This document shows, piece by piece, positions 1 through 9,347 of a stretch of DNA of 64,000 nt (the first letter of the stretch is position 1; every line of letters begins with the position of its first letter). Origin of the DNA: JASHUC01 sp963849095 (GTDB lineage Bacteria > Pseudomonadota > Gammaproteobacteria > Steroidobacterales > Steroidobacteraceae). The notes below the pieces were generated by a model. That model had not been told where the DNA came from. It did no database searches and saw only the letters and a list, made by a program, of their open reading frames with translations. The stretch lies in NCBI GenBank assembly GCA_963849095.1, contig CAWKGA010000006.1, forward strand, positions 124,001-188,000. Reading direction: 5' to 3'. Made by a program: the position numbers and the translations under genes.

Positions 1-659
1 CACCCCCGCAGCGACACTTCGAGCCCATCGTCGATCGGCACCGCGCAGGACGTATACCCGTTCTGAGGATCTCGCACATACTCGAGATAGGGCTTCAGCA
101 GATCCTGCATGAGATGGATGTCATCGGCGGCGACGAGGCAACCGGGGCTCAAGGCCGGCTCGAGTCTCTGCAGCAGCGGCAGGTAGAGGCTCTTCCAGCC
201 ATCGAGCATCAGGAAATCGATTCCGCGGACCCCGGTGAGCGTCTCGAATGCGTCGCCCTGTCGCAGCTCGATGAGATCCGCAAGTCCGGCCTGCCGGAAG
301 TGCTCGACCGCCCGCCCGGCCTTGAATGCGTTGAGCTCGGTCGTGATCAGCCTGCCTTCGCCGTTGTCGCGCAACGCCGCGGCGATGTGGATCCCGGAGA
401 GCCCGAACGACGCGCCGAATTCCACCGCGATCTTGGGCCTTCGCATCCGGACGAGCACGTAGAGCAGCTGCCCCACCTCGGGACACACTGGAATGAACGC
501 TTCGTCCAGCAGGTCCGTGACCTTGCGGTCCTCATAGGAGCCGCCGAGGCGTGCCACCTCGGCGCGCACGCGCGGCAACACTTTGCCGTCGTTTCGCTCC
601 GCTTCCGCGTAGAGTCGATCGAGCACGGCACGCACGGCCGGCGACTGCAGAGACGTCAT
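1..659 (-). CDS. SAM-dependent O-methyltransferase, 3' end outside window
   Basis: Class I methyltransferase of the small O-methyltransferase type; the substrate is not predictable. The frame is open from an ATG at 659 to the window edge, giving 219 visible codons, so only the last residues are missing for a family of about 220 aa. The SAM-binding glycine motif is VEFGASFGLSG (residues 79-89). An acidic strand FLMLDG (149-154) and an AADD turn (178-181) match the usual cation-binding region of this family. It lies 20 bp after the PadR gene on the same strand, so PadR probably controls it. The substrate assignment is open; the fold assignment is firm. Confidence 0.85.
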   Translation of the reverse strand, partial: MTSLQSPAVRAVLDRLYAEAERNDGKVLPRVRAEVARLGGSYEDRKVTDLLDEAFIPVCPEVGQLLYVLVRMRRPKIAVEFGASFGLSGIHIAAALRDNGEGRLITTELNAFKAGRAVEHFRQAGLADLIELRQGDAFETLTGVRGIDFLMLDGWKSLYLPLLQRLEPALSPGCLVAADDIHLMQDLLKPYLEYVRDPQNGYTSCAVPIDDGLEVSLRG

Positions 660-679
660 GGATGTGAGCTCGCTGTCGC

Positions 680-1333
680 CTAGCCTTGCTTGCCGCGAAT
701 CTCATCGGCGGCGCGCTGGAGGATCTCGGCGATGCGCTTCGCCTCCTCGCTCGAGCAGCGGCGCTTCTGGAACAGCGCCATCTTGAGCGCGCGGCGCGCG
801 ACGTGGAGCTCCCGCGACAGGCGAGGACCGAAATCCCCATCCTCGCCGCCGGCCGCCTGTTCGTCGGAGAACACTCGACGGAGGTGTTCCATCTTGCGGC
901 CAATGTGCTCGAGCTCGGCGAACATGGCGTCAACCGCCACACGATTCTGCGCGAGATGCTCGCGGCCGGTATCGGTGATTTGATAGAGCTTCTTTGTGCC
1001 CTCGACCTCCACGGTCACGTGGCCGATCTCCTCGAGGTACGTGAGCGCCGGATAGATGACGCCCGGGCTCGGGGTATAGAAGCCGCCAGAGCGCTCCTCC
1101 ACGGCCCTGATCAGCTCATAGCCGTGGCTCGGCCTTTCCGCGAGCAATGCGAGAATGACGAGCTGCAGATCCGCCGCGGCAAGCTTGCGTCCCGTGCGGA
1201 ATTGCATGCCGCCGCGTCCGAGGCCGCCCATGAATCCGGTCGCGAAATGCCCGAAGCCCCGCCCGCCGTGATGCCGCCCCATCCAGTAGATCCAGGAAGG
1301 GGACCGATGGGAGAAGTAGTGATCGTAAAACAT
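680..1333 (-). CDS. PadR-family transcriptional regulator
   Basis: Predicted DNA-binding repressor of 217 aa. The winged-helix PadR domain covers about residues 55-130 and contains the family signature SHGYELI followed by SPGVIYPAL. A C-terminal helical region (about 130-215) would be the dimerisation arm. The first 50 residues are Gly/His/aromatic-rich (RHHGGRGFGHF), a metal-binding-looking tail found in a subset of PadR proteins. The start is the ATG at 1333, which lies inside an inverted repeat and directly behind a promoter, so the mRNA may be leaderless. Internal Met residues at 18, 35 or 43 are alternative starts. It probably autoregulates and controls the adjacent methyltransferase. 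Confidence 0.9.
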   Translation of the reverse strand: MFYDHYFSHRSPSWIYWMGRHHGGRGFGHFATGFMGGLGRGGMQFRTGRKLAAADLQLVILALLAERPSHGYELIRAVEERSGGFYTPSPGVIYPALTYLEEIGHVTVEVEGTKKLYQITDTGREHLAQNRVAVDAMFAELEHIGRKMEHLRRVFSDEQAAGGEDGDFGPRLSRELHVARRALKMALFQKRRCSSEEAKRIAEILQRAADEIRGKQG

Positions 1334-1343
1334 ATCTTACGAT
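1322..1343. promoter_or_regulatory. Candidate PadR operator
   Basis: A perfect inverted repeat ATCGTAA (1322-1328) and TTACGAT (1337-1343) is separated by 8 bp, the geometry described for PadR operators (two arms, 8-bp gap). A nested repeat ATATC-TTAC-GATAT spans 1332-1345. Both overlap the -10 box and the start codon, which suits autorepression. Binding is inferred. Confidence 0.55.
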
Positions 1344-1369
1344 ATACCACCCCTGCAGCGTCTTGACAA
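1341..1369 (-). promoter_or_regulatory. Sigma70-like promoter of padR operon
   Basis: Read on the minus strand, a -35 TTGTCA (1369-1364) is followed after exactly 17 bp by a -10 TATATC (1346-1341). Transcription would begin near 1335-1333, at or next to the ATG, predicting a leaderless transcript. Confidence 0.6.
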
Positions 1370-1685
1370 GAGGGACCGGAGCGTCTGGGCACCAGGCTCC
1401 GCCGCGCGCTCCTCCACCCGCTGCCCCACAAGATATTCAAGGCACCACCGGTCATCGTACTTCCCATGACTCGCAACGCATTGAACGTCGACAGAAGCAA
1501 CTCTAACGACGACGTACGGTGAAAGACCTCCCACCCGCATTCGCGGCAATAAGCAGCCGCACCTTCGACCACGGCAGGAGTTCGTTGCAATCTCGCCAGC
1601 TCGGATCGTTTCCCTTCGTGTCACGACGCATCGCGTACACTCGCGCGTGCCGCGGAACAAGCGCCATGAGCCGCAGGGCTTCTTC
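1347..1685. other. Intergenic region upstream of sulfotransferase
   Basis: About 340 bp between the divergent PadR and sulfotransferase genes. Apart from the padR promoter at its left end I see no convincing gene, terminator or repeat. Minus-strand open frames here have no recognisable protein features. Confidence 0.5.
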
Positions 1686-2769
1686 ATGAACAATGTGATC
1701 AATCTCACCGCAAACGATCTGCCGCCCTCTCCCGTCTTCATTGACTTCCTCGCGCACTTCCTGGATCCCCGCGGCTTTTCAGATGAGACCTGGCACGACC
1801 AATTATCCGAGGAGCTCAGCGATACACCCAAGAGAGCGCGGGAGAACGCCGGCGGCCAGCTTCGACGCCTGGCGCCTGAAGCGACCGCGGAGGCGGCGAT
1901 TCAAAGCGCCTATGACTGGTTTCATCAGCTTGCGACGTTCGAACCTGGACGCCTTGCGGCAGCTGCATGAGCGCTATCAATTTATCGCAGTGCTAGGCAT
2001 ACCCAGAAGTGGCGGGTCGTACTTGATAGCCGAGTTGTTCTCAGCTTTGGGATACGAGCCGTCGTCGGTTCCTGCCGTGATCGCGCATGATGGCTTTCCG
2101 GAGGCCGGCCCGACTGTCTTCATGCCACGGCACAATGGCTGGATGCGTACCATGCTGTCGACCGGCGAGTACATCGCCATGCTCGAGCTCTTCTTTGGAA
2201 AGAAACAAGCCTCGAGGATCCTTGTCCCCAAGAAGCTCACCAAGGCAATCTACGCAAGCGGTTTCTTCAAGCAAATTCTTGGTCGCGATGCGGAATTCGT
2301 CGTCACGATCCGCCATCCGGTTGCATGTTGCATCTCGACCTACGAGAAGTCCGGAGGACTGCCGCCCGGCGGTGCCTTTGCGGAGCGCTCGACGATCGAG
2401 CATTGGATCAGGAGAGACCTGCTGAACGTCGGCACCAGCCGCGAGGAGTTGGCGACCCTGGACTATTTTTCGGCGTATCTCAGATACTGGGAGCAGTACT
2501 ACACCGCCTTGGGCCTTTCGGGCCTCGTACGGAACGCGCGGACCACCGTCATAGGCTTCGGAGCAGCGCGCATGCAGGAGCTCGCCGCGCTCTGGCATGG
2601 GCGCCTCGCGAGCGGGCGGGCTCCCGCAAATTTCATGACTCGCGCCGGTTTGCAGGACCGTCACCCGCAATGGATGCAGCGAAGTCTCGAGGCTGTCGAG
2701 CGCGTGGCCAACCTGTGGCGGCTGATGGGCATTCCGTTCCCCGTTTCCGAGCTGAACGACTGCCTCTAG
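1686..2769 (+). pseudogene. Sulfotransferase-family protein with a +1 frameshift
   Basis: PAPS-dependent sulfotransferase-like protein. The first part runs from ATG 1686 (MNNVINLTAND) in one frame to about 1940. The rest, starting NLDALRQLHERYQ, continues in the +1 frame to 2769. One extra G at about 1941 (inside TTCGAAC) explains the break and restores a protein of about 360 aa. The C-terminal part has the 5'-phosphosulfate-binding loop (VLGIPRSGGSYLI) and a 3'-phosphate-binding strand (FVVTIRHPVACCIST). A GTG at 1647 is an alternative start without a good ribosome site. It could be a real pseudogene, a base-calling error, or two separate proteins; I favour one gene with an indel. Confidence 0.7.
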
Positions 2770-2817
2770 CCATCCTGCGACCCCGCACCCGCAAGCATCC
2801 CGGCCGCCCGTCTTCGA

Positions 2818-3753
2818 TCAGTGCTGTATCGGCGCGTAGCCGCGCCGCTCGAGCAATTCGATCACGCCGTCGTGGCCGACCAGGTGCAGCGCGCCGACGA
2901 CGATCAGATAGTCCTGGTGGTCGCGAAGCAGGGGCAGAATCTCGGCGAGCCACTTTCGATTGCGATCCGTCGTGAGCGCCTGGTAGAGCGCCGGGAACTG
3001 ATCGAAACCCTCGTGCAGCGCTTTCTCGAGCGCGCCGGTATCGCCATCGCGCCAGGCCCCGACCATGGTCTGCACTTCGCGAGGTGCGTCGTCGGCGTCC
3101 TCAAGCGCGTACTGCATGAACTCCCGTTGCTGCGCGGCGGACATGCGCGCGAACAGGCTCAACTGATCCTCGGCGGTCTCGAGCCCGATGATCGGCTTGT
3201 GATCCGCCTGGGCTCGCCGCGCGAGCTGCATGTCCGCGCCGGAGTTGACGTCGAATCCGGCCTTCGCGAGCTCGAGCTGCTCGACCGTCAGCGCCGCGAG
3301 CCAGGGCTGGAAGTGGCTGAGATACGCCGGATCGAGCCCGAGAGGCTTCGCGTGCGCGGAGAAGTCGGCGTAGAGGGTCGGCCCGAGCACCTCCGCGAGC
3401 GTCTTGCCCTGCGGCAGCGTCCCCAGGTTGAGCGTCAGGCTCAGCAGCTTGCCGACCGACAAGTCGCTGAGCGGAACTTCCATCACCAAGGCGTGCGCGC
3501 GTGTATAGGCGCGCAGTACCTCGGGCGGAAGCTTGCTTTCCGAAGGCTTCAGGACATGTATGGAGCCCAGCACGTAAATCGTATTGTGCCGGCCGTGAAC
3601 GACCCAGAAGGTGTGATGGCCGCCGCTCCACGCCGGCAGCGAGGTGCAAAGGAAAAGGAGTGCCGCGGCGGCCGTCTTCCAAATCGGCCTCGACGCCTTG
3701 CCCGGCGCCAGGGTCGACTTGACCGGAATCCCGAGCCGCGCCTCCGGCGTCAA
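2818..3753 (-). CDS. TraB/GumN family protein
   Basis: Secreted or membrane-anchored TraB/GumN-type protein of 311 aa; related TIKI proteins are metalloproteases, but the bacterial role is unknown. A hydrophobic signal segment covers about residues 27-42. The two family motifs are visible: GSIH (63-66) near the N-terminus and GALH (287-290) near the C-terminus. The start is a TTG overlapping the stop of the upstream DUF4175 gene by 4 bp (TTGA), implying translational coupling as the last gene of the MoxR operon. No better start lies nearby. Confidence 0.85.
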   Translation of the reverse strand: MTPEARLGIPVKSTLAPGKASRPIWKTAAAALLFLCTSLPAWSGGHHTFWVVHGRHNTIYVLGSIHVLKPSESKLPPEVLRAYTRAHALVMEVPLSDLSVGKLLSLTLNLGTLPQGKTLAEVLGPTLYADFSAHAKPLGLDPAYLSHFQPWLAALTVEQLELAKAGFDVNSGADMQLARRAQADHKPIIGLETAEDQLSLFARMSAAQQREFMQYALEDADDAPREVQTMVGAWRDGDTGALEKALHEGFDQFPALYQALTTDRNRKWLAEILPLLRDHQDYLIVVGALHLVGHDGVIELLERRGYAPIQH

Positions 3754-6700
3754 GGGTTCTTGCTGAGCCGCCGGTAGTACTCCGCGACGGCGTCCTGATA
3801 TCCCGGCGGCATGGCTTGAGGGCGGTCGCTGCGAACGTCAACCTCCTGCTGCTCGCCGGTTTGATGCTGGAGTTGCAGCTCCAGCCGGTCCACATCGCTC
3901 AACACGCGCCCGTACAGCTCATCGATCATCGCCGGATTGCCGGGAAAGCGCCGCGGATCGAGGTGCTGCATCGAACGGATCAGGTCATCGACTTCGCGAC
4001 GGCGCTCCTGATCGTTGCCGACCGCGCGCCGCAGCTGCCCGAGCTCGCTCATGCCCTGCCGATAGCTCTGCTCGGCATCTGCCGCGGATACGGGCGGAAG
4101 CGTCGAGGTGTCCGGAGCCACCGCGCGGCCGCGATCCAGCCCGTTGTTTCCCGTATTCCAGCCTCCGTTCACGAATCCGCCGAGGCCTCCGCCGCCCGCA
4201 GTCACGGGTCCCGCGATTCCGCCGTTCGCGCCGATCTGGCCGCCCCGGCCAGCCTGCCCACCGCGGCCGGCTTGCCGACCTTGTCCAGCCTGCCCGCGCT
4301 GATCGCCCTGTCGTTGCTCCGCCGAGCTCCGAAGATCCGGATCGAGCGCCGCAAGGCGATTGCGCAGCCGTTCCACGTCGTCCAGCGCGTCCTGGGCCGG
4401 TGGTGCGCCCTGCGCGAGCGCCTCGCCCGCCTCGCCGAGCTGCTGGCTCAAGTTCTGCAGCGACGCCTGGATGTCGCTCTCCGTCGAGCCCGCTAGCGCA
4501 ACATAGCCGCGGCGCATCTGATCGGCGCTTCGCTGCAAGAGGTTCTGCGTCTCGGACTCGTCGAGATCGCTGAGCGCATTGCGAATCGTCGATGCCGCCG
4601 CGCGGCTGCGCGGGAGCGCATCACGCTCGGCATCGCGCATCCGACCCTCCAGCTGCCCGAGATCGTCCGCGAGCTTCTGGCGATCGTCGATCATCGTCTG
4701 CACGTCGCCGGGGCCGCCAGTCAGGCTGGGTATCGGCGGCAAGTCCGATGGACGCCCGCCCAGTGCGCTCAGACCGGAAGGTGCCCCGCGCGCCAGGTCT
4801 TGCAGGCGGGCGGCCTGCCTGCGCTCCTCGCTCGCGAGCCGGTCCGCTTCCCGCCGCAGCGCTGCAAGCTGCGTCTGGGCTTCCTGCTGCTGGATGCCGC
4901 CCAGGGCCTGCATGGCCTCCCGCAGCCGGTCGGCGGCGCGGCGCGCGCCGGCGTCGTCCCCTTGGTCCACGGCGTGGCGCATGTCGTCCTCGGCCTGATC
5001 GAGCTGACTCAGTGCCTGAGCGATGCGACCGTTCGCGGCGCCGAGCTGAGCGCTGCTCCCGCTCTGGCCGCTCTGGCCGCTCTCGCTGTCCTGCGCACTC
5101 TGCCCGCTTTGCCCGCTCTGCGCGCTCTGGCCGCTCTGGCCGTTGCGAGCGAGCTGCTCCAGCTGCCGGCGCAGCTCGTCCGCTTGTCGCCGCAGCTCCT
5201 CCTGCTGCCAGCGCTGCTCGGCAGTCTGGCTTCCTGCACTGCGCTCAGCGGCCAGCGCATCTTGCCGCTGCGCGAGCTCATCCAGCTTGCGCAGCGCATC
5301 GTCGACCTGGCTGGAGCTCTGGCTCGTGGCGGAGGACGCATCCGGACGGGTCTCGTACTGATTCTTCTGCATGTCGAGCTCGAGGTCGAACAGGCTCGCA
5401 AGGTCCCGGCCGGCCGAGTTCACGGCGCCATTGCCTCCTCCCATGCTGCCGAACGCCACCTCGATCTGCCGGAACGTCGCCTGCGCGCGCAGCAGATGCT
5501 GCAGGGCCTTCTGCTCCGCGGGGATCGCGTCCTTCCACTTCTGCCCGTCGAGGCTCTGCACGGCCGGGCTCATCGCCTCCGCCGCGGCGCTCATCTCCTG
5601 CTGGAAGCTGCCGATCGCCTCGTTGTCGGTCGAGAGCTCGCGCAGCTCCACCCGCCCGGCGAGCGCGACGGACTGCGACCTCAGCGTGCTCTGAACGTCC
5701 GAGAGGAACTTCGCCTGCTCGGCCGCCTCCTTGAGCGAGCCGTTCTCGAGGCCGGCCTGCTTCCAAGTTGCCTCTATGACCTCCTTCTCCCGCTCCGCGA
5801 TCTGCGCCTGGCCGTTCCCGAACCCTCCTCCGCCGCCGCCGCCCGCTTGCTGGGATTGAGAGAAGTCCCGCTCGAAGGGGTCCACCTGGACGAACGCGAT
5901 GTCCGTATGCGATTCCGCGCGTGCATCCTTCGCCGTGGCGTAGTAGCTCACGACGTCGCCCGGCACGAGCTTCAGGCTCTCCAGGCTGATCACGGTCGAG
6001 CCGCTCGCTTGCTTTGCCCCCGCGGCCGTCGGAAGAGCGACGGTCCGCTCCGCTCCGCCGTTGACGGAGTAATGGAGCGCGAGATCCGAGAGGCCGAAGG
6101 CATCCGTAGCCCTGGCGCCGACCGTGACTTCCTCGATCGGGCTCGCATGGTAGTCGCCGGTCGGCCGAACGATCGCCACCTCGGGCGGCCTCACCTCTCC
6201 AGCCTCGATGAAATAGTCCTCGGAGATGCGAAGCGTCTCGCCGCGGTCCCGAGCCGCGACGTGATACGCCCCGTCCCGCTCGATCGGAACGGTGGCGCGA
6301 TACGTATCGACCGGGCCGGTGCCGCGGGTGAGCGGAATCTGCCGCCCGTCATCCAGCACGAGCATGCCGCTCAGCAGCGGCCGGTCCGTCCGCACTTCGA
6401 GCTGTGCCTCGGTGCCCGTCACGGCCCGGAGATCTCCGCCATGCTCCTCCACGGCGTCGGCGAGCTTCGTCCACGCCGGATAGTGATACGTCACACGAAT
6501 TTGCTTCACGCCCGGCACATCGACCACGCGCAGACGGTAGTGGCGCGACTCGACTGCGCCGGCCTCGACGTAGTAGTCGACATCCTGCGGAATGCCCACG
6601 AGGAGGAACTCGAAGCCCGGGCCCTGCGGCGCGGGCTGCATGGCGACGTGGTCCCACCGCGACGCGTCGCCATACCGGACATATATCTGCACGCGATCCG

Positions 6701-7328
6701 TTCGCAGCCCGAGCGGCTGGGCGGTGACGAGCTGATCCCCGTTCCGGCGCACCGCCACATCGCCCGGGCTCACTCGAATGGCGTACAGCGGACTCGCCGG
6801 CGGCCCCGTCCAGAGCGCAGCCGCGCCGTATCCCCAGTAGCCGGGCCCGAAGCGAATGAGCCAGAGCAGCGCGGCGAGACACGCGACGGCCGCCCCGGCG
6901 AAAGCCGTGAGCGCCGCGTCCGGCACGACGAGCTTGGGGCTCGCATCGCCCGCCATCCTCAAGGTATCCGCGGCGAGCAGCTCGATGAAGGGATCGCCGG
7001 CGCGGTCGCGCTCGGTGAAGGTGAGCAGGCGCTGCTGGAAGTCCGGAAACGCGCGCTCCGCACGCCGGGCCGACCATCGCTCGGTGAGACGCCAGAGCGG
7101 CACGGCGAACGCCAGTGCGGCGCACGCCACGAGAATCAGCCAGAGGATCCCCCGGGCGCTCCAGAGGCTCGCCGGCGAGAACGCGAACCCGTTGATGACC
7201 GCGGTGAGGAGCAGCGTCGCGACGAGAGCCGACGCGGTGAGGATGGCTGCGCCACGGAGGAGCGTGGCCAACCGCAGCCGGCGCTGCAGGCGCCCCACAT
7301 AGGAACGCAGTTCCTCACTCGCGCTCAC
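3750..7328 (-). CDS. DUF4175-type membrane protein with Gln/Ser repeat region
   Basis: Large protein of 1192 aa resembling the DUF4175 proteins found beside MoxR/BatA genes; function unknown. Three membrane segments lie at about residues 24-48, 59-78 and 137-163. They are followed by a long periplasmic part with beta-rich, Ig-like stretches (to about 540). Next comes a Gly run, and then charged coiled-coil regions interrupted by GQSGQSAQ-type repeats and a second GQAGRG repeat. The GTG start at 7328 overlaps the BatA stop by 4 bp (GTGA) and has a GGGAGAGG ribosome site just upstream, so I prefer it to an upstream start inside batA. It overlaps the GumN gene by 4 bp downstream. Confidence 0.85.
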   Translation of the reverse strand: MSASEELRSYVGRLQRRLRLATLLRGAAILTASALVATLLLTAVINGFAFSPASLWSARGILWLILVACAALAFAVPLWRLTERWSARRAERAFPDFQQRLLTFTERDRAGDPFIELLAADTLRMAGDASPKLVVPDAALTAFAGAAVACLAALLWLIRFGPGYWGYGAAALWTGPPASPLYAIRVSPGDVAVRRNGDQLVTAQPLGLRTDRVQIYVRYGDASRWDHVAMQPAPQGPGFEFLLVGIPQDVDYYVEAGAVESRHYRLRVVDVPGVKQIRVTYHYPAWTKLADAVEEHGGDLRAVTGTEAQLEVRTDRPLLSGMLVLDDGRQIPLTRGTGPVDTYRATVPIERDGAYHVAARDRGETLRISEDYFIEAGEVRPPEVAIVRPTGDYHASPIEEVTVGARATDAFGLSDLALHYSVNGGAERTVALPTAAGAKQASGSTVISLESLKLVPGDVVSYYATAKDARAESHTDIAFVQVDPFERDFSQSQQAGGGGGGGFGNGQAQIAEREKEVIEATWKQAGLENGSLKEAAEQAKFLSDVQSTLRSQSVALAGRVELRELSTDNEAIGSFQQEMSAAAEAMSPAVQSLDGQKWKDAIPAEQKALQHLLRAQATFRQIEVAFGSMGGGNGAVNSAGRDLASLFDLELDMQKNQYETRPDASSATSQSSSQVDDALRKLDELAQRQDALAAERSAGSQTAEQRWQQEELRRQADELRRQLEQLARNGQSGQSAQSGQSGQSAQDSESGQSGQSGSSAQLGAANGRIAQALSQLDQAEDDMRHAVDQGDDAGARRAADRLREAMQALGGIQQQEAQTQLAALRREADRLASEERRQAARLQDLARGAPSGLSALGGRPSDLPPIPSLTGGPGDVQTMIDDRQKLADDLGQLEGRMRDAERDALPRSRAAASTIRNALSDLDESETQNLLQRSADQMRRGYVALAGSTESDIQASLQNLSQQLGEAGEALAQGAPPAQDALDDVERLRNRLAALDPDLRSSAEQRQGDQRGQAGQGRQAGRGGQAGRGGQIGANGGIAGPVTAGGGGLGGFVNGGWNTGNNGLDRGRAVAPDTSTLPPVSAADAEQSYRQGMSELGQLRRAVGNDQERRREVDDLIRSMQHLDPRRFPGNPAMIDELYGRVLSDVDRLELQLQHQTGEQQEVDVRSDRPQAMPPGYQDAVAEYYRRLSKNP
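4233..4305. repeat. Coding repeat, GQAGRG-type
   Basis: Imperfect tandem repeat inside the DUF4175 gene encoding QAGQGRQAGRGGQAGRGG. The DNA alternates short GC-rich units (GGCCGGCTTGCC-like). Confidence 0.7.
5052..5150. repeat. Coding repeat, GQSGQSAQ-type
   Basis: Tandem 9-bp-like units (CTCTGGCCG and variants) inside the DUF4175 gene. They encode a low-complexity Ser/Gly/Gln segment between two coiled-coil stretches. Such repeats are prone to length change by slippage. Confidence 0.75.
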
Positions 7329-9337
7329 GGCCTCTCCCGAAGAGTGCCGACGTACCGGCTGCCCACCGCGGATTCCGCGAGCGCAGCCACCAGGAGCAGC
7401 AACATAGCGTACCACCAGAGGCTGTGTGCCGCCGGGGTGTCCTCCAGCGCTCCCGCGGCGGCCGGCTTCGGCAGGGCCGAGCCCCCGCTCCCGCGCCAGA
7501 GCGCCAGCACGTCGGGCGGCATCGGCGTGAGATCGGACCCGCGGCGGTCGGGGTTGGCCGCGATCAGGTCCTCACGCCCGTTCCCGAAATGGAGCTCGTA
7601 GAACCCGGCACGCGTGAGCTGCAGCCACTGCGCCGACACAGAGGCCTCGAGGGAAAGCGGCCGCCGTCCCTCCGGGTCAACCACCTCCACACCGAGCCCG
7701 CGGTCCTTGGCTACGTGCAGCGCGAGGAAGTCGTCCACGACGCGGGAGCTGCTGCGCCCCTCGGTGCCCGTGAGATAGCGGATGGTGCGGTCGATGAAGG
7801 CGACGAACACCGGGTGCAGCGGCAGGTCGTTCGTCAAGTTGTCGAGGCCCGAAGCGAAGAGCACCACCCGGCCCTCTCCGAGGGTCTTCTCGAGCAGCAG
7901 TGGCGACCCGTCCGAGAGCCGCAGAGCCACCCGCGAGCCCGTCCCATCGACGCCGGCGGCGTAGAAGAACTTCACGCTCTCCCACTCACTCGCCAGCCCG
8001 ACGGCGGGGTAACTGGTGTCCGCCGCGCCCACCGAGACGAAGCCCTCCGGCTCGCGCGAGTACGGACGGGAGGCCTGAAGCTGTCCGCCGAAGATCGGGA
8101 TGTGCCCCTGCTGCGCCGCCGCCGTCCCGAGCGCGACGAGCACGCTTCCGCCGCGCCGGACGTATTCGGCCAGCCGATCGGCAAAGGCGCCGGGGAGCGA
8201 CGCGACATCCGACAGGACGACGAAGGCATAGGGCGAGGGGTCGGCCTGCGCCGCCTGCTCCGCCGTCAGCCTATCGAGCGTGAACGCCGATTGCGCCGCG
8301 GAGCTCAAGGCGGTCCCAAAATAGAGCGGCGAGCGCCCGTCGGCGGCCTCATGGATGAAGAGCCCCCGCCTCGGGTCCGATCTCTCGACCGTGAACCGGT
8401 ATTCGTCGTCGTCCGGCAGCGCATCCGCCGAGTCGATCCGCACCGCGCACCGGCTGAACCCATGCGGCACGTCGAGCGAGTCGAACTCGACGGTGGCGCG
8501 TCCGGATGCAGGCACCTCGACACGCTGCGTCGCGACCGTCCGCCCATCCACCACGAGCGAGACCGTCCGCGATGCGGCGGGCGTGCCGTATCCGGCAATC
8601 ACCGCCTGGACGCGCGCGTCGCGAGGATTCCAGACCTGCCCGGGGGCGGACACGCTCTCCACGGCCCAGTTCGGCTCGGCCGCGCGGCCCACGGGATGCA
8701 GCACCAGCAAGACGTTCGCGGGAAGCGCCATCTCGGAGAAGCTCGGCGGCATGCCCGTCCGCTGCATGTCGCTGAACAGGTGCAGCTCGATCGGCGTGGC
8801 CGCACTCTCCGCCATCGAGCGTACGGCGGCGGCGAGCGCCGCGAAGCTGCTCCGTGAATCGGTGGGCTCGATGCTCTCAACGGCCGCGCGGAGCGCGCTC
8901 GGGTCGCGCGTCGCCTGCGTGAGCGCGCTCACCTGCGAGGCAAGCACCAGGACCTGCGCACGAGCTCCCGCAGGCTTTCGCGCCAGCTCCTCGAGCGCAT
9001 CTCGCTTGGCCTCGGCGAGCCGTGTGCCGGCACGCATGCCGAACGAGTCGTCGATCACCAGGACTTGCAGCGTCGCCGGAGCCGCGCCGGCCGCGAGCCG
9101 CATGACGTACGGCTGGGCGAACGCGAGCGCAACGAGCAGCACCACGGCGAGCCGCAGCGCGAGCAGCAGCCAGTAGCGCAGCCTCCTGCGGCGCACCGCG
9201 CTCTCCTCGCGCGGCTCGAAGAACATGAGCGAGCTGAAGGGCAGCGGATTGCTGCTGTGCCGGCGCAGCAAGTGGAGGTAGAGCGGCAGGCCGACCGCGA
9301 GAGCGCCGGCGAGGAAGGCTGGAGCGATGAAGCCCAT
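7325..9337 (-). CDS. BatA-domain VWA membrane protein
   Basis: Membrane protein of 670 aa with an N-terminal BatA domain (MGFIAPAFLAGALAVGLPLY), a second membrane helix ending before LAFAQPYVM, a degenerate von Willebrand A domain beginning VLVIDDSFGM, and a C-terminal membrane helix near WWYAMLLLL. The middle contains a glutamine-amidotransferase-like region. The ATG at 9337 is preferred because it follows the DUF58 stop by 10 bp and has GGGGA upstream; longer starts run into the DUF58 gene. Such proteins work with MoxR ATPases, probably in envelope protein maturation or stress response. Confidence 0.87.
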   Translation of the reverse strand: MGFIAPAFLAGALAVGLPLYLHLLRRHSSNPLPFSSLMFFEPREESAVRRRRLRYWLLLALRLAVVLLVALAFAQPYVMRLAAGAAPATLQVLVIDDSFGMRAGTRLAEAKRDALEELARKPAGARAQVLVLASQVSALTQATRDPSALRAAVESIEPTDSRSSFAALAAAVRSMAESAATPIELHLFSDMQRTGMPPSFSEMALPANVLLVLHPVGRAAEPNWAVESVSAPGQVWNPRDARVQAVIAGYGTPAASRTVSLVVDGRTVATQRVEVPASGRATVEFDSLDVPHGFSRCAVRIDSADALPDDDEYRFTVERSDPRRGLFIHEAADGRSPLYFGTALSSAAQSAFTLDRLTAEQAAQADPSPYAFVVLSDVASLPGAFADRLAEYVRRGGSVLVALGTAAAQQGHIPIFGGQLQASRPYSREPEGFVSVGAADTSYPAVGLASEWESVKFFYAAGVDGTGSRVALRLSDGSPLLLEKTLGEGRVVLFASGLDNLTNDLPLHPVFVAFIDRTIRYLTGTEGRSSSRVVDDFLALHVAKDRGLGVEVVDPEGRRPLSLEASVSAQWLQLTRAGFYELHFGNGREDLIAANPDRRGSDLTPMPPDVLALWRGSGGSALPKPAAAGALEDTPAAHSLWWYAMLLLLVAALAESAVGSRYVGTLRERP

Positions 9338-9347
9338 GGGTCCCCGC

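Noticed and set aside
2041..2670. Minus-strand frame of 209 codons opposite the sulfotransferase
   Set aside because: The plus strand has both PAPS-binding motifs; the minus frame has none.
4800..7601. Plus-strand open frame of 933 codons antisense to the DUF4175 gene
   Set aside because: High GC makes long antisense frames. It is Leu/Arg/Ala-biased, has no domain, and mirrors a well-supported gene with membrane segments and coupling signals.
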